Positions 41,200 to 49,433 of a DNA stretch of 64,000 bases are shown here, one piece after another (positions within the stretch are counted from its first letter, which is position 1; each line of letters begins with the position of its first letter). The translations under genes were made by a program, and so were the position numbers. This DNA is from an uncultured Collinsella sp. Its GTDB lineage: Bacteria; Actinomycetota; Coriobacteriia; Coriobacteriales; Coriobacteriaceae. The stretch is from contig CALLNU010000029.1 of the NCBI GenBank assembly GCA_938005465.1, positions 1 through 64,000 of the forward strand, in the 5' to 3' direction. The notes beneath the pieces are model-generated. The model did not search any database. It saw only the letters and a list, made by a program, of their open reading frames with translations, and was not told the origin of the DNA.

Positions 41200-42252
41200 A
41201 TGATCACTTCCGAGCTTTTCGGCACCGCGCCGTGCGGTACCCCCGTTCATCGTTACACCCTCAACGGGCCCGAGATCTGCGTTCGCATTATGGACTATGG
41301 CGCCACCGTGCTGGGTATCGATGTGCCCGACATTCCCGGCAACGTGCGCGATGTGGTGCTGGGCTTCGATAAGCTCGAGGATTACTTTGACAACCCCGCC
41401 TGCTTTGGCGCGACCATCGGCCCCGTGGCCAACCGCACCGCGGGCGCCACGATTACCATCGACGGCACGGACTGGCATATGCCCGCCAACGAGGGCGCCA
41501 ACAACCTGCACAGCGATCTTGAGCACGGTATGCATAAACGCGTGTGGGACGTTGAGCTCGACGAGGCCCATAACGCCGTGCGCATGACCACCTCGCTTGA
41601 GGATGGCGAACTGGGCCTTCCCGGCAACCGCACCTTTACGGCCGTGTTTACCGTTACACGCACCGGCGTCTTTCGCATCGAGTATGGCTGCGAGAGCGAC
41701 CGCGCCACCTACGTGTCCATGACCAACCACACGTACTTTAACCTTGCCGGTCATAACGCCGGCATGGACTGTGAGCACTTCTTTGTTGCTAACGCTGCTC
41801 ACTACCTGCCCATTAACGAGCAGAACATCCCTACCGGCGAGATTGCTCCGGTCGAGGGAACACCGTTTGACTTCCGCGAGCTGCGCCCCGTCGCACCCGG
41901 CATGGAGGCCGACGACCCGCAGATTAAGCAAGCCCGTGGCTACGATCACTGCCTGTGCATCGATGGCTATCAGTACGGGCGCAACCTGCGTCGCGCCCTG
42001 CATGTTGAGGAGATGTGGACCGGCCGTGAGCTGGACTACTTCACCACCGCCCCGGGCGTGCAGCTCTACACCGGCAACTGGCTGGGCGACGAGCACGCCA
42101 AGGACGACGCCAACTATGGTTGGGGCGCCGGCTTTGCCCTCGAAGCCGAGATGTACCCCGACACGCCGCACCAGCCGCTGTTCCCGCAGGGCATTGTGGG
42201 CCCGGGTCACCCCTACAGCAATGTGATCGAGTACCACTTTATGAGGCACTAA
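41200..42252 (+). CDS. galM: Aldose 1-epimerase (mutarotase)
   Basis: The 350-residue protein matches the GalM length. It shows GPVANRTAGA, the catalytic-His region MTNHTYFNLAGHN, PVEGTPFDFRELRPV and the C-terminal LYTGNW with a Glu further on. It interconverts beta- and alpha-D-galactose before galactokinase. I chose the ATG at 41200 with TAGGA upstream; the open frame extends 60 bases further 5'. It is transcribed away from the lacR-like gene. Confidence 0.9.
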   Translation: MITSELFGTAPCGTPVHRYTLNGPEICVRIMDYGATVLGIDVPDIPGNVRDVVLGFDKLEDYFDNPACFGATIGPVANRTAGATITIDGTDWHMPANEGANNLHSDLEHGMHKRVWDVELDEAHNAVRMTTSLEDGELGLPGNRTFTAVFTVTRTGVFRIEYGCESDRATYVSMTNHTYFNLAGHNAGMDCEHFFVANAAHYLPINEQNIPTGEIAPVEGTPFDFRELRPVAPGMEADDPQIKQARGYDHCLCIDGYQYGRNLRRALHVEEMWTGRELDYFTTAPGVQLYTGNWLGDEHAKDDANYGWGAGFALEAEMYPDTPHQPLFPQGIVGPGHPYSNVIEYHFMRH

Positions 42253-42280
42253 GCCCACAATGCAACATATTGCACAGCAA

Positions 42281-42309
42281 CGCCCGCCGGCACCACCGCC
42301 GACGGGCGC
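42281..42309 (+). terminator. Possible terminator after galM
   Basis: CGCCCG pairs with CGGGCG, and an inner CGGC/GCCG step extends the stem. The following T run is poor. Confidence 0.4.
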
Positions 42310-42359
42310 TGCTTCATGCCTAAATCCTTCTTTTCGATGCCACCGAATTGGTGACGTAA

Positions 42360-42513
42360 CAAAACTATGCCGAATTACTACGATGAACCCACTATGTCCG
42401 ACCACGCGCTGGTTTATAAAAAATTAGCAACTCGTCTACCTGCGGTTTTATTCTCTGCAAATTTGGCATGCTCGGCGATAAGCAATTCATCGTAGTAAAC
42501 CGGCATAGTTTTG
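42360..42513. repeat. Long-arm inverted-repeat element with ACCTGCGGTTTTATT core (copy 3)
   Basis: The 28-bp arm at 42360-42387 (CAAAACTATGCCGAATTACT and eight more bases) pairs with 42486-42513 with two mismatches. ACCTGCGGTTTTATT lies at 42439-42453, and ATGCTCGGCGATAAG follows it, as TGTGCTCGGTAAG does in the copy at 5067. It occupies most of the gap between galM and the orphan EIIB gene. Confidence 0.8.
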
Positions 42514-42578
42514 GCGGACAGCGCCACACAGATCCCCTACGAAGGCAAAATGATCCGTTTTCCTCCGTCCCCAAGGGA

Positions 42579-43061
42579 TCAGTTGAACAGATTGCCGATG
42601 GGGTCGGGGGCGGAACTGGGGAGATAGCGGATTTCTAGTTCTATGCCGAGCTTTTGCAGCTCTCTGAGAACAGCGACGTCTGTGTCGTCTACGGCAACTG
42701 CGGGCGTTGCGGGACGCTTGCCCTCCCCTGCCTGCATATGACCAATGCTGATCTTGGTGATCGGCACACCGCCCTTAACCAGCGCGAGCGCATCGGAGGG
42801 TGAGGCCACCATGATCAGAATCAATTGGCGAGGCGTTGCGGTATGAATGACGTCGATGGTCCTTTGCACCGAGAAAAACCGCGTCCAAACGCCTTCTGGC
42901 GCCGCCACCCTCATGGGTGCCCATTGGCGCGAATCTGCCGCGATCTCATCGTTGACGATTAGGACAAGGTTGGAACCCACGGCTTCGTTCCACAGCTCAA
43001 CGTCTTGTCCGTAAATGAAACGGTCGTCGATGCGTGCGAGAAGAATCTTGGGTTGAGTCAT
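42579..43061 (-). CDS. Orphan PTS EIIB of mannose family with altered active site
   Basis: The 160-residue protein aligns end to end with the EIIB at 52314 (KILLARIDDRFIYGQDVELW against NILLTRIDNRLVHGQVATQW). The residue that is phosphorylated in this family, His17 of the LVHG motif, is Tyr17 here. It therefore cannot act as a normal phosphate carrier by His. GGGGCAG precedes the ATG at 43061. There is no EIIA, EIIC or EIID next to it. It may be a decoy, a sensor of PTS state, or a decaying duplicate. Confidence 0.85.
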   Translation of the reverse strand: MTQPKILLARIDDRFIYGQDVELWNEAVGSNLVLIVNDEIAADSRQWAPMRVAAPEGVWTRFFSVQRTIDVIHTATPRQLILIMVASPSDALALVKGGVPITKISIGHMQAGEGKRPATPAVAVDDTDVAVLRELQKLGIELEIRYLPSSAPDPIGNLFN

Positions 43062-43218
43062 CGCTGCCCCATTCTGTTTGAGACCCGTAAGAGCAAGACA
43101 TCGCGTCTCCAATATTAGTGCATTTAAAGTGAGAAAAGCCGTCAGAACACTTGCGCGGATTTGCGATGTCCCGTATCATAGACAGCCGTTGACGCCTCAG
43201 TTGCGCCATCACATGGCC

Positions 43219-43294
43219 GCCAGCGTAGCTCAGTTGGTAGAGCACCGCTCTCGTAAAGCGGGGGTCACCGGTTCGAGCCCGGTCGCTGGCTCCA
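43219..43294 (+). tRNA. tRNA-Thr (anticodon CGT)
   Basis: The 76-base gene has the acceptor stem GCCAGCG/CGCTGGC, D-arm GTAGCTCAGTTGGTAGAGC, anticodon stem CCGCT/AGCGG around CTCGTAA (anticodon CGT), T-arm CCGGTTCGAGCCCGG and an encoded CCA end. Confidence 0.95.
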
Positions 43295-43303
43295 TTGCAC
43301 AAG

Positions 43304-43329
43304 ATAGCCGCCTTCGGGCGGCTTTTTTG
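43304..43329 (+). terminator. Terminator of tRNA-Thr transcript
   Basis: GCCGCC, TTCG tetraloop, GGCGGC, then six T. Confidence 0.92.
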
Positions 43330-43502
43330 TTGCTGATTTCGGGCGCGCTTCCGCCAATCCAAGCACAACGCCGCCGGAAACTCTCCTACTCAACAAAAGC
43401 CCCGCCAACCGCAATCCCCAAAGGAACCGCGTTCAGCGGGGCCCAAGCGAGCTCCCCCAAGGGATAACGCTCGCAACACGAACAGCTCAGCCGAGCAGCG
43501 CG

Positions 43503-43976
43503 CTACTCCTCCCAGTAAGCATCTGCAAGCAGCTTAAAGCAAATCTTCTTGACCGGCTGCGCGCCATCGCCCTGGAACTCGAGCGTGGGCATGTGAGGCT
43601 CGCCGGCAACAAACAGCGCAAACTTGTCGTCAGCAAGATCGCCGGCGATCGAGGCGTCGGAATCGACCAGATCGTAGTCGTCCTTCTCGTCAAACTCCTG
43701 GACCAGCGTCAAGCTGCCCGTGGCAACCTTAAAGGCCTCGCGACCCTCGACGTCGATCTGCAGGTCGTGATAGCGCTGATGCGTCTCATAGTGAGCCTCG
43801 GCTTCGGGACGCGTCGTGGGAGCCATGACGTTCGCAAAGACCTTGTCGCCCAGAATCGGATGGCTGCCGACCTCGAGCTTCGCCGGATCGTTCTCCTCGA
43901 GCCAGTCGATCAGCACGTCGAGGCCCTTGAGCATTCCACGGTACTCCTCGATATCGCCCAATGCACCGTAAATCAT
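43503..43976 (-). CDS. YhcH/YjgK/YiaL family protein
   Basis: The 157-residue protein has the family features MIYGALGDIEEYRG, GSHPILGDKVFANVM, YETHQRYHDLQIDVEG and a late GEPHMPTLEF. The conserved His, Glu and Asp residues form the cupin-like metal site. Relatives occur with sialic acid, galactoside and other sugar genes, and some are proposed to act on sugar anomers; no reaction is settled. GAGGGGAT precedes the ATG. It lies just after a nagA remnant and the lacX-lacC pair and may belong to their transcript. Confidence 0.85.
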   Translation of the reverse strand: MIYGALGDIEEYRGMLKGLDVLIDWLEENDPAKLEVGSHPILGDKVFANVMAPTTRPEAEAHYETHQRYHDLQIDVEGREAFKVATGSLTLVQEFDEKDDYDLVDSDASIAGDLADDKFALFVAGEPHMPTLEFQGDGAQPVKKICFKLLADAYWEE

Positions 43977-44008
43977 CTAAATCCCCTCTCGGATCGTTTC
44001 TTTGGCGG

Positions 44009-44140
44009 CTACTCGGCAAACGCATTACCGACGCTGTTGCCACCCACATGCGTCTCGACCAGGGTAAGGTCGGGATTGAACACGACAGTGTCGGCGTCGC
44101 GCCCCGGCATAATGCTACTGCACTTGTCGTCGACATGAGC
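44009..44140 (-). pseudogene. Remnant of nagA (3' end only)
   Basis: On the minus strand 44009-44140 encodes about 43 residues ending SVGNAFAE and stop, including SSIMPGRDADTVVFNPDLTL. These match the C-terminus of the intact NagA at 46867 (GSIMPGRDADFVVFDHELTL, SVGNAFTD). Upstream of the Ala-His-Val segment the frame loses similarity and runs into the lacC stop region 33 bases away. Only the 3' end of a former nagA copy is left. Confidence 0.85.
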
Positions 44141-44173
44141 TGGCAACCGATGCCGGGGCCGCAGCACAAGCTC

Positions 44174-45109
44174 CTACAGCTCGGTCACGACAACGCCGTT
44201 GTAAACCTCGTCCCAACGATCCATAACCAAGTGGCCAGTCATGGGATCCATGGCATTGAGCTTGCCGCAGGTGTTGGCGGTACGCAGCACCGTCTCGTCG
44301 TCGGCTCCGGCAGCAGTCGCATGTGCGAAGCCGGCAATGGTCGAATCGCTAGAGCCCGTAGCGTTAACGGCGGGAATATCGGGGGTCTTGGCGCGGAACG
44401 CACGGCCGTTATGGAAACCAACGGAGCCGGCAGCGCCCATAGATACGACGACCCAGGGGATATCGGAGAAGCGGGCGTCAGAGGCGAGCGCGGAACGGAG
44501 CTCGTCCACATCGTCGGTGGTAAAGCTCGTGCCCAGAAGGCCGTTAATTTCGGTCAGGTTAGGCTTAACCAGCTCAGGCTTGACCTCGGACTTGAGCGCA
44601 GCCTCGAGCGAGGCGCCCGAGGTATCGAGCAGCACCTTGGCGCCGGCGTTCTCTGCAATGCCCGTGATCTTAGCGTAGTAGTCCGCCTCGACGCCGCGGG
44701 GCAGCGAACCCGAGATGGTAACGACATCGGCCTTGCTCGCAAGCTCGGCGAACTTGGCGGTAAAGGCATCGAGCTCCTCGGGGGCAATCGTCGGGCCGCT
44801 CTCGAGCAGCTCGGTCTGGTTGCCGGCGTGGAGGATGTTGAGACAAATGCGAGTCTCGCCCTTGATGGGCACAAAATCATTCTTAATGCCGTTAGCATCC
44901 ATGAGCTCGGCCATATAGGCGCCCATATGACCACCAAGCAAGCCGGTTGCCACGACATCGTCGCCCAGCTGGCCCAGGACGCGGGCCACGTTGAGGCCCT
45001 TACCGCCGGCGGTCTTTTCGGGCGTCACGCGGTTGACGTCGTCGATAATGAGCTCATCGAGCTGATAGCGCGTATCGACGGACGGGTTCATCGTAACGGT
45101 GAGGATCAT
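44174..45109 (-). CDS. lacC: Tagatose-6-phosphate kinase, second copy
   Basis: The 311-residue protein is a close paralogue of the kinase at 19673, the same length and nearly identical over long stretches (AGGKGLNVARVL, ETRICLNILHAGNQTELLES). In the catalytic loop the usual GSGDS is GSSDS: residue 264, next to the catalytic D265, is Ser instead of Gly. This may lower activity. AGGAG precedes the ATG at 45109. It follows lacX by 59 bases and is followed by a nagA remnant, so it once headed into an amino-sugar gene. Confidence 0.88.
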   Translation of the reverse strand: MILTVTMNPSVDTRYQLDELIIDDVNRVTPEKTAGGKGLNVARVLGQLGDDVVATGLLGGHMGAYMAELMDANGIKNDFVPIKGETRICLNILHAGNQTELLESGPTIAPEELDAFTAKFAELASKADVVTISGSLPRGVEADYYAKITGIAENAGAKVLLDTSGASLEAALKSEVKPELVKPNLTEINGLLGTSFTTDDVDELRSALASDARFSDIPWVVVSMGAAGSVGFHNGRAFRAKTPDIPAVNATGSSDSTIAGFAHATAAGADDETVLRTANTCGKLNAMDPMTGHLVMDRWDEVYNGVVVTEL

Positions 45110-45168
45110 TTCTAGCTCCTTATCTCGCAGGCTCCTTATGCCTTGCAAAACGAATTGGCTACATGCGA

Positions 45169-46050
45169 CTACAGAATCTCGATTGTGAACGAGCGCGCGA
45201 TGGTTTCTTTGGGCTTGGTGATAAGGCAGCCGCGCTTGTGCTCAAGCACGTCGTCCTCATCGGAGCAGGTCGAAAGACCGCCCCAGGGCTCAACTGCCAC
45301 AAAATCACCCTCGGGCTTGCTCCACACAATGAGGTACGGGAAGCCCTCAAAGCTCAGGCGAACACCCTTGTCCTCGCCCTTTTTGGAAAGCGTGACCTGA
45401 CGGCTCTCGAGCACGTCAAAGATGGTCTCCGCAAAATCGAAGAGCTCATGTGACAGAGGCAGCGTCTTTCCCACCATGGGGTTCTTGGAGCGGTTGGTCA
45501 CGTCAATCAAGCCAGTCGAGGGGACGGCAGTGCAAAGCTCAGCAGCCTCGTCTTTCTCAAAACGCAACTCGTAGTCCGTATAGGCCTCGCCCTCATCGAG
45601 CGGGCACCTAAAGCCGGGGTGTCCACCGATAAAGAAAGGCATGTCCTCGGTGCCCTCGTTGGTAACCTCATAGGAGACGCGCACGGCGGCGTCCTCGAGC
45701 GTATAGCGGGCGACAAGCTTAAACGGATACGGATAATCGCTCAGCAGCGCGGCGTTATCCTCCGAAGCCAGGCACATCGCCAGCTCGTTCTCGCTCTGGC
45801 TCAGCAGCTTCCACTCCTGTTTGCGCGCAAACCCATGGCGGGCGAGCTTCACATGATGTCCGGCAAACGTCATGGCGCTGTTATCGCGCAAACCTCCGCA
45901 AATCGGGAAGCAAATCGGTGCCTGGCCGGACCACACGGCGGGATCGCCCTGCCACAAGTACTCGCGACCTCCAGCCTCAATCGAGGTAAACGAACCACCG
46001 GCCGTGGAGACCTTGATAGAAATCGAATCGTTGGAGAGAGCGTATTCCAT
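45169..46050 (-). CDS. lacX: Aldose 1-epimerase-like protein, second LacX
   Basis: The 293-residue protein has the same length and motifs as the LacX at 20662 (STAGGSFTSIEAGGREYLWQ, PICFPICGG, GGHPGFRCPLDEG). The start at 46050 is set by AAGGA six bases upstream; the open frame extends 135 bases further without a good site. It is directly upstream of lacC, repeating the lacX-lacC order of the first cluster. The lacAB genes are absent here, which fits a feed from AgaS-derived tagatose-6-phosphate. Confidence 0.85.
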   Translation of the reverse strand: MEYALSNDSISIKVSTAGGSFTSIEAGGREYLWQGDPAVWSGQAPICFPICGGLRDNSAMTFAGHHVKLARHGFARKQEWKLLSQSENELAMCLASEDNAALLSDYPYPFKLVARYTLEDAAVRVSYEVTNEGTEDMPFFIGGHPGFRCPLDEGEAYTDYELRFEKDEAAELCTAVPSTGLIDVTNRSKNPMVGKTLPLSHELFDFAETIFDVLESRQVTLSKKGEDKGVRLSFEGFPYLIVWSKPEGDFVAVEPWGGLSTCSDEDDVLEHKRGCLITKPKETIARSFTIEIL

Positions 46051-46206
46051 TGTCCATCCTTTCGAACAACTGCTTTTTGCTCGCAAGAACCCGTCTCGGC
46101 CCTGACCAAAGGACAAACCCGCACGTTCATCGATGCGTCCGGTTTCCCAGCCATGCAACGGGGTACCATACAGACATTGATGCAATTACAGCTGAAAGGC
46201 CTTCTT

Positions 46207-46791
46207 ATGCGAACCATCATCCTTTATGCCTCACACCACCACGGCAATACGAAAAAGCTCGTGGACGCCATCGTCGAGGCGCACCCCGAGATCGATACCC
46301 TCGACGTGAAGTCACTCGGTAAAAACGAGTACCCCGACCTGCACGAATACCATCTGATCGGTGTCGCCACGGGCATCTATTACTCCGAGATCGACAAGGA
46401 CATGGCACGCGTGCTCACGAACGTGCTGCAGCCGCAGGACAAGGTGTTTGGCCTTATGACCTACGGTGGCAAAAACAAGTGGTACGGCAAGGATATCGAT
46501 GGCATCTGCCGCATGAGGCAGGCCATCTTTATGGGCGTCTACGGCTGTCCCGGCTTTGATACGTGGGGGCCGTTCAAACTCACCGGCGGCGTCCAGAAGG
46601 GACACCCGACCGCTGAGGAAATTAAGGGCGCCGTCGACTTCTTCGACAAGATCGAAGACGAGTATGGCGACATCATCGTCGAAGAGTACGCCAAGCGCGA
46701 GAAGCGTCTAGCATACGAAAAGGAGCATCCCGCGGGGGGTCTTGTGGCCGGCGTCAAGCGCACGGCAAAGAAGATCGTTAACAAGCTGTAA
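46207..46791 (+). CDS. Flavodoxin family protein
   Basis: The 194-residue protein starts with a flavodoxin-like FMN site (TIILYASHHHGNTKKLVDAI) and continues with IGVATGIYYSEIDKDMARVL and TYGGKNKWYGKDID. It resembles flavodoxins that transfer electrons or sense redox state in anaerobes. The C-terminus is basic (VKRTAKKIVNKL). AAAGG precedes the ATG at 46207. It is divergent from lacX and has its own terminator. Confidence 0.85.
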   Translation: MRTIILYASHHHGNTKKLVDAIVEAHPEIDTLDVKSLGKNEYPDLHEYHLIGVATGIYYSEIDKDMARVLTNVLQPQDKVFGLMTYGGKNKWYGKDIDGICRMRQAIFMGVYGCPGFDTWGPFKLTGGVQKGHPTAEEIKGAVDFFDKIEDEYGDIIVEEYAKREKRLAYEKEHPAGGLVAGVKRTAKKIVNKL

Positions 46792-46822
46792 CTGTTAAGG
46801 TGCTTTTGAGCGTTTAACCCAT

Positions 46823-46860
46823 ACGGCGGGTCCGAGCAGATTCGGGCCCGCCGTCTTTTT
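46823..46860 (+). terminator. Terminator between flavodoxin gene and nagA
   Basis: ACGGCGGGTCCGA pairs with TCGGGCCCGCCGT and is followed by TTTTT; it can also serve the convergent nagA. Confidence 0.82.
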
Positions 46861-46866
46861 CTATCG

Positions 46867-48036
46867 TTAATCGGTAAAGGCGTTGCCGACGCTCTGGCCG
46901 CCAACATACGTCTCGACGAGGGTGAGCTCATGGTCGAACACGACAAAGTCGGCGTCGCGACCCGGCATGATGCTGCCGCACTTATCCTCGATGTGCGCAG
47001 AGCGAGCCGGCACCTCGGTTGCCATGCGAATGGCGATATCAGCGCTGGCGATGCCCCAATCGACAATGTTCTTGACGCCCTGGGCAAGCGTGAGCACCGA
47101 GCCGGCAATGCTTTTGCCGTCGGCGAGCCAGCACAGGTTGTCCTTCATGATGACGTCCATGCCACCACTGGTGTAGCTGCCCTCGGGCATGCCGCCGCAG
47201 CCCAGGCAGTCGGTGATGAGCACCGTGTGCTGCCAGCCCTTTGCCTGCAGCAGTGCCTTGATGGCGGCAGGGTTTACGTGCTTGCCGTCACAGATGATCT
47301 CGGCGTAGGTCTCGGGCGTGGACATGGCAGCACCCACGACACCGGGCTCACGGTGATGCAGACCGCGCTGGCCGTTATAGGTATGCGTAAAGCAGCTGGC
47401 ACCGGCATTGATAGCGGCGATGCACTCATCGTAGGTGGCGTCGGAGTGACCGATGCTGGTCACCACGCCCTTGGCGTTCAGAGCAGCCGCATAAGCAGCG
47501 GCACCGTCGCGCTCGGCGGCCATGGCGCTCTTAACGATGCGACCGCCCGCAGCCTCCTGCCACTGGTCGAAAACCTCCTCGGAGGGGTCAATCAGGTAAG
47601 CGGGGTTCTGCGCGCCCACGTGCTTCATGGTAAAGAAGGGGCCCTCCAGGTAGATGCCCTGAATGCGGGCACCGCAGAAGTCGGGGCCGCGGCCCTCGTC
47701 CGCCTTGGCGATAGCAGCGCAGGCGTCCTTGATCTGTTCGACGCCATCGGTGAACGTCGTGGGCAGCCAGCTGGTGGTACCGCGACGGGCGAGCTCGGTC
47801 GAGCTGATATCGATGCCCACGGGATCATTATCGGTAGTTGAGTGGTTGTAGAAGCCATGGATGTGAGTATCGACCATACCCGGTGCGATCCACGACCCCG
47901 TGTAGTCCTTAATCTCGCAAGAGGGCTCGTCGGCCTGCCAGGCGCCAAAGACGCCATCCTCGACCATAAGATAGCCGCCCAGTTGCGGGCCTGCCGGCAA
48001 GAAGAACTTGTCAGCCTTAATTGCGTACGTGCTCAT
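46867..48036 (-). CDS. nagA: N-acetyl-amino-sugar-6-phosphate deacetylase
   Basis: The 389-residue amidohydrolase has the metal and active-site motifs DTHIHGFYNHSTTDND, IYLEGPFF with its Glu, GHSDATYDE, FTHTYNG and ITDCLGCGG. It removes acetate from GlcNAc-6-P or GalNAc-6-P. Next to agaS and a mannose-family PTS its likely substrate is GalNAc-6-P. AAGGAG lies five bases before the ATG at 48036. It follows agaS at a distance of about 115 bases, with a terminator-like hairpin in between, so it may be read at a lower level. Confidence 0.9.
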   Translation of the reverse strand: MSTYAIKADKFFLPAGPQLGGYLMVEDGVFGAWQADEPSCEIKDYTGSWIAPGMVDTHIHGFYNHSTTDNDPVGIDISSTELARRGTTSWLPTTFTDGVEQIKDACAAIAKADEGRGPDFCGARIQGIYLEGPFFTMKHVGAQNPAYLIDPSEEVFDQWQEAAGGRIVKSAMAAERDGAAAYAAALNAKGVVTSIGHSDATYDECIAAINAGASCFTHTYNGQRGLHHREPGVVGAAMSTPETYAEIICDGKHVNPAAIKALLQAKGWQHTVLITDCLGCGGMPEGSYTSGGMDVIMKDNLCWLADGKSIAGSVLTLAQGVKNIVDWGIASADIAIRMATEVPARSAHIEDKCGSIMPGRDADFVVFDHELTLVETYVGGQSVGNAFTD

Positions 48037-48096
48037 ATGCACTCCTTGCTTCTAAAGCAGTTGACTGTGGTGATGCTATACCCAGCTCAGGTAAAA

Positions 48097-48137
48097 CAAA
48101 AAGCGCCCGCCCGCCGTTATGAGCGGACGGGCGCCCT
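48097..48137 (-). terminator. Hairpin between agaS and nagA
   Basis: GGGCGCCCGTCCGC pairs with GCGGGCGGGCGC; on the minus strand a T run follows. It could end the agaS transcript or attenuate into nagA. Confidence 0.75.
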
Positions 48138-48152
48138 TACAGAGGGACGCGA

Positions 48153-49319
48153 TTAAGCGGTGAAGGGGTGAATCGTCACGCCCTTGACCACGCGGTTGAC
48201 CGTGCCGGTGGGGCTCGGCGTATCGGGCGTGTTGCCCACGCGCACGGAGTTGAGCAGGCTGATAGCCTGGGCAAACATCACGAACGGCAGAGCAAGGTAG
48301 CCCTCGGGAAGTGCCTCGTAGCCCTTAAAGGTGAAGGACTCACCCTCATAGACGGTGGCACCTTCCTGCTGAACGGCGATGGTGTGCTGAGCGATCTCGT
48401 CGCCACCGATCTCGTTGAGGATGTCGATGTCGTACTGACGGGTGTAGGCGTCGTTATTGACGAACACGAAGACGAGCGTCTTATCGTCGACGAAGGACTT
48501 AGGTCCGTGACGATAGCCCATGGAGGTGTCGTAGGAAGTAGCGACCAGACCGTGAGCGAGCTCAAGGATCTTGAGCTGGCTCTCCTGGGCAAGGCCACCG
48601 AAGGAGCCAGAACCCAAGTAGGTCACGCGGTTGAAGTCGCCAGCCAGGTAATCGGCGATCTCGGGCTCACGGGAGATGACCTCCTCGCCCATCTTGGCAA
48701 TCGTCTCGACCCACTCGGCCTTCTGCTCGTCAGAGGCAGTGTCGAAAATAAGGGTGGAGAGCAGGGTCATGCAGGAATAAGAACCGGTCATGGCGAAGCC
48801 CTTGTCGTTGGCGCGCGGAATGAGCAACGTCAGCGCGTTGGGATCATTGGCAGACTCGACGGCGAGCTTGCCCTCGGGAGCGCAAGTGATGTTGAGGAAC
48901 TTGACGTTGTGGACGAGCTCCTTGGCAACGGCAACGGCGGCAAGGCTCTCGGGGCTGTTGCCAGAGCGGGCAAAGGAAACCACGAGCGTGGGATCCTCGG
49001 CGCGCAGGAAGTCGCGCGGGGCGCTCACGATGTCGGTCGTGGCGATGGGCTTAAAGTCGTAGAGATCAGTGTTGCCAGCGTGACGCAGGTACGGGGCGCA
49101 GGTATCGCCAACGTAGTCGGACGTACCGGCACCGGTGAAGACAACGGACAGACGACCCTCGCCCATAGCGCGAGCCTCGGCCAGGAAGGCCTCGATGGCC
49201 TCCTTGTTCTCGCGATAGATGTTGAGCGTATCACGCCAAAGCTCGGGCTGCTGAGCAATCTCGGCCGTGGTGATCTGGGCGCCGAGCTCGGTGAGCTCCT
49301 CGACACTCTTCTCGAACAT
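48153..49319 (-). CDS. agaS: SIS-domain sugar-phosphate isomerase/deaminase AgaS
   Basis: The 388-residue protein has two SIS domains: the first with VVFTGAGTSDYVGDTCAPYL and VVSFARSGNSPES, the second with VTYLGSGSFGGLAQES and MGYRHGPKSFVDD. AgaS converts galactosamine-6-phosphate to tagatose-6-phosphate with release of ammonia, which is then handled by LacC and the aldolase. GAGAGAGG precedes the ATG. A CTGGTAGTAACCAG site lies 62 bases upstream and recurs before the PTS operon, linking both to the GntR-type regulator between them. Confidence 0.9.
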   Translation of the reverse strand: MFEKSVEELTELGAQITTAEIAQQPELWRDTLNIYRENKEAIEAFLAEARAMGEGRLSVVFTGAGTSDYVGDTCAPYLRHAGNTDLYDFKPIATTDIVSAPRDFLRAEDPTLVVSFARSGNSPESLAAVAVAKELVHNVKFLNITCAPEGKLAVESANDPNALTLLIPRANDKGFAMTGSYSCMTLLSTLIFDTASDEQKAEWVETIAKMGEEVISREPEIADYLAGDFNRVTYLGSGSFGGLAQESQLKILELAHGLVATSYDTSMGYRHGPKSFVDDKTLVFVFVNNDAYTRQYDIDILNEIGGDEIAQHTIAVQQEGATVYEGESFTFKGYEALPEGYLALPFVMFAQAISLLNSVRVGNTPDTPSPTGTVNRVVKGVTIHPFTA

Positions 49320-49380
49320 TTTTAATACCTCTCTCTAGAAGTAATCCTCTGACGTGCAATTATACACTTCGGTTGGTTAT

Positions 49381-49394
49381 CTGGTAGTAACCAG
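49381..49394. promoter_or_regulatory. GntR-type operator upstream of agaS
   Basis: CTGGTAGTAACCAG has TGGT/ACCA half-sites as used by NagR/AgaR-like GntR regulators. The same sequence with one change is at 53674-53687 before the PTS operon. Confidence 0.7.
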
Positions 49395-49433
49395 TTAAAT
49401 GCAAAGAATCACCATATGGAAACGATGCAAACA

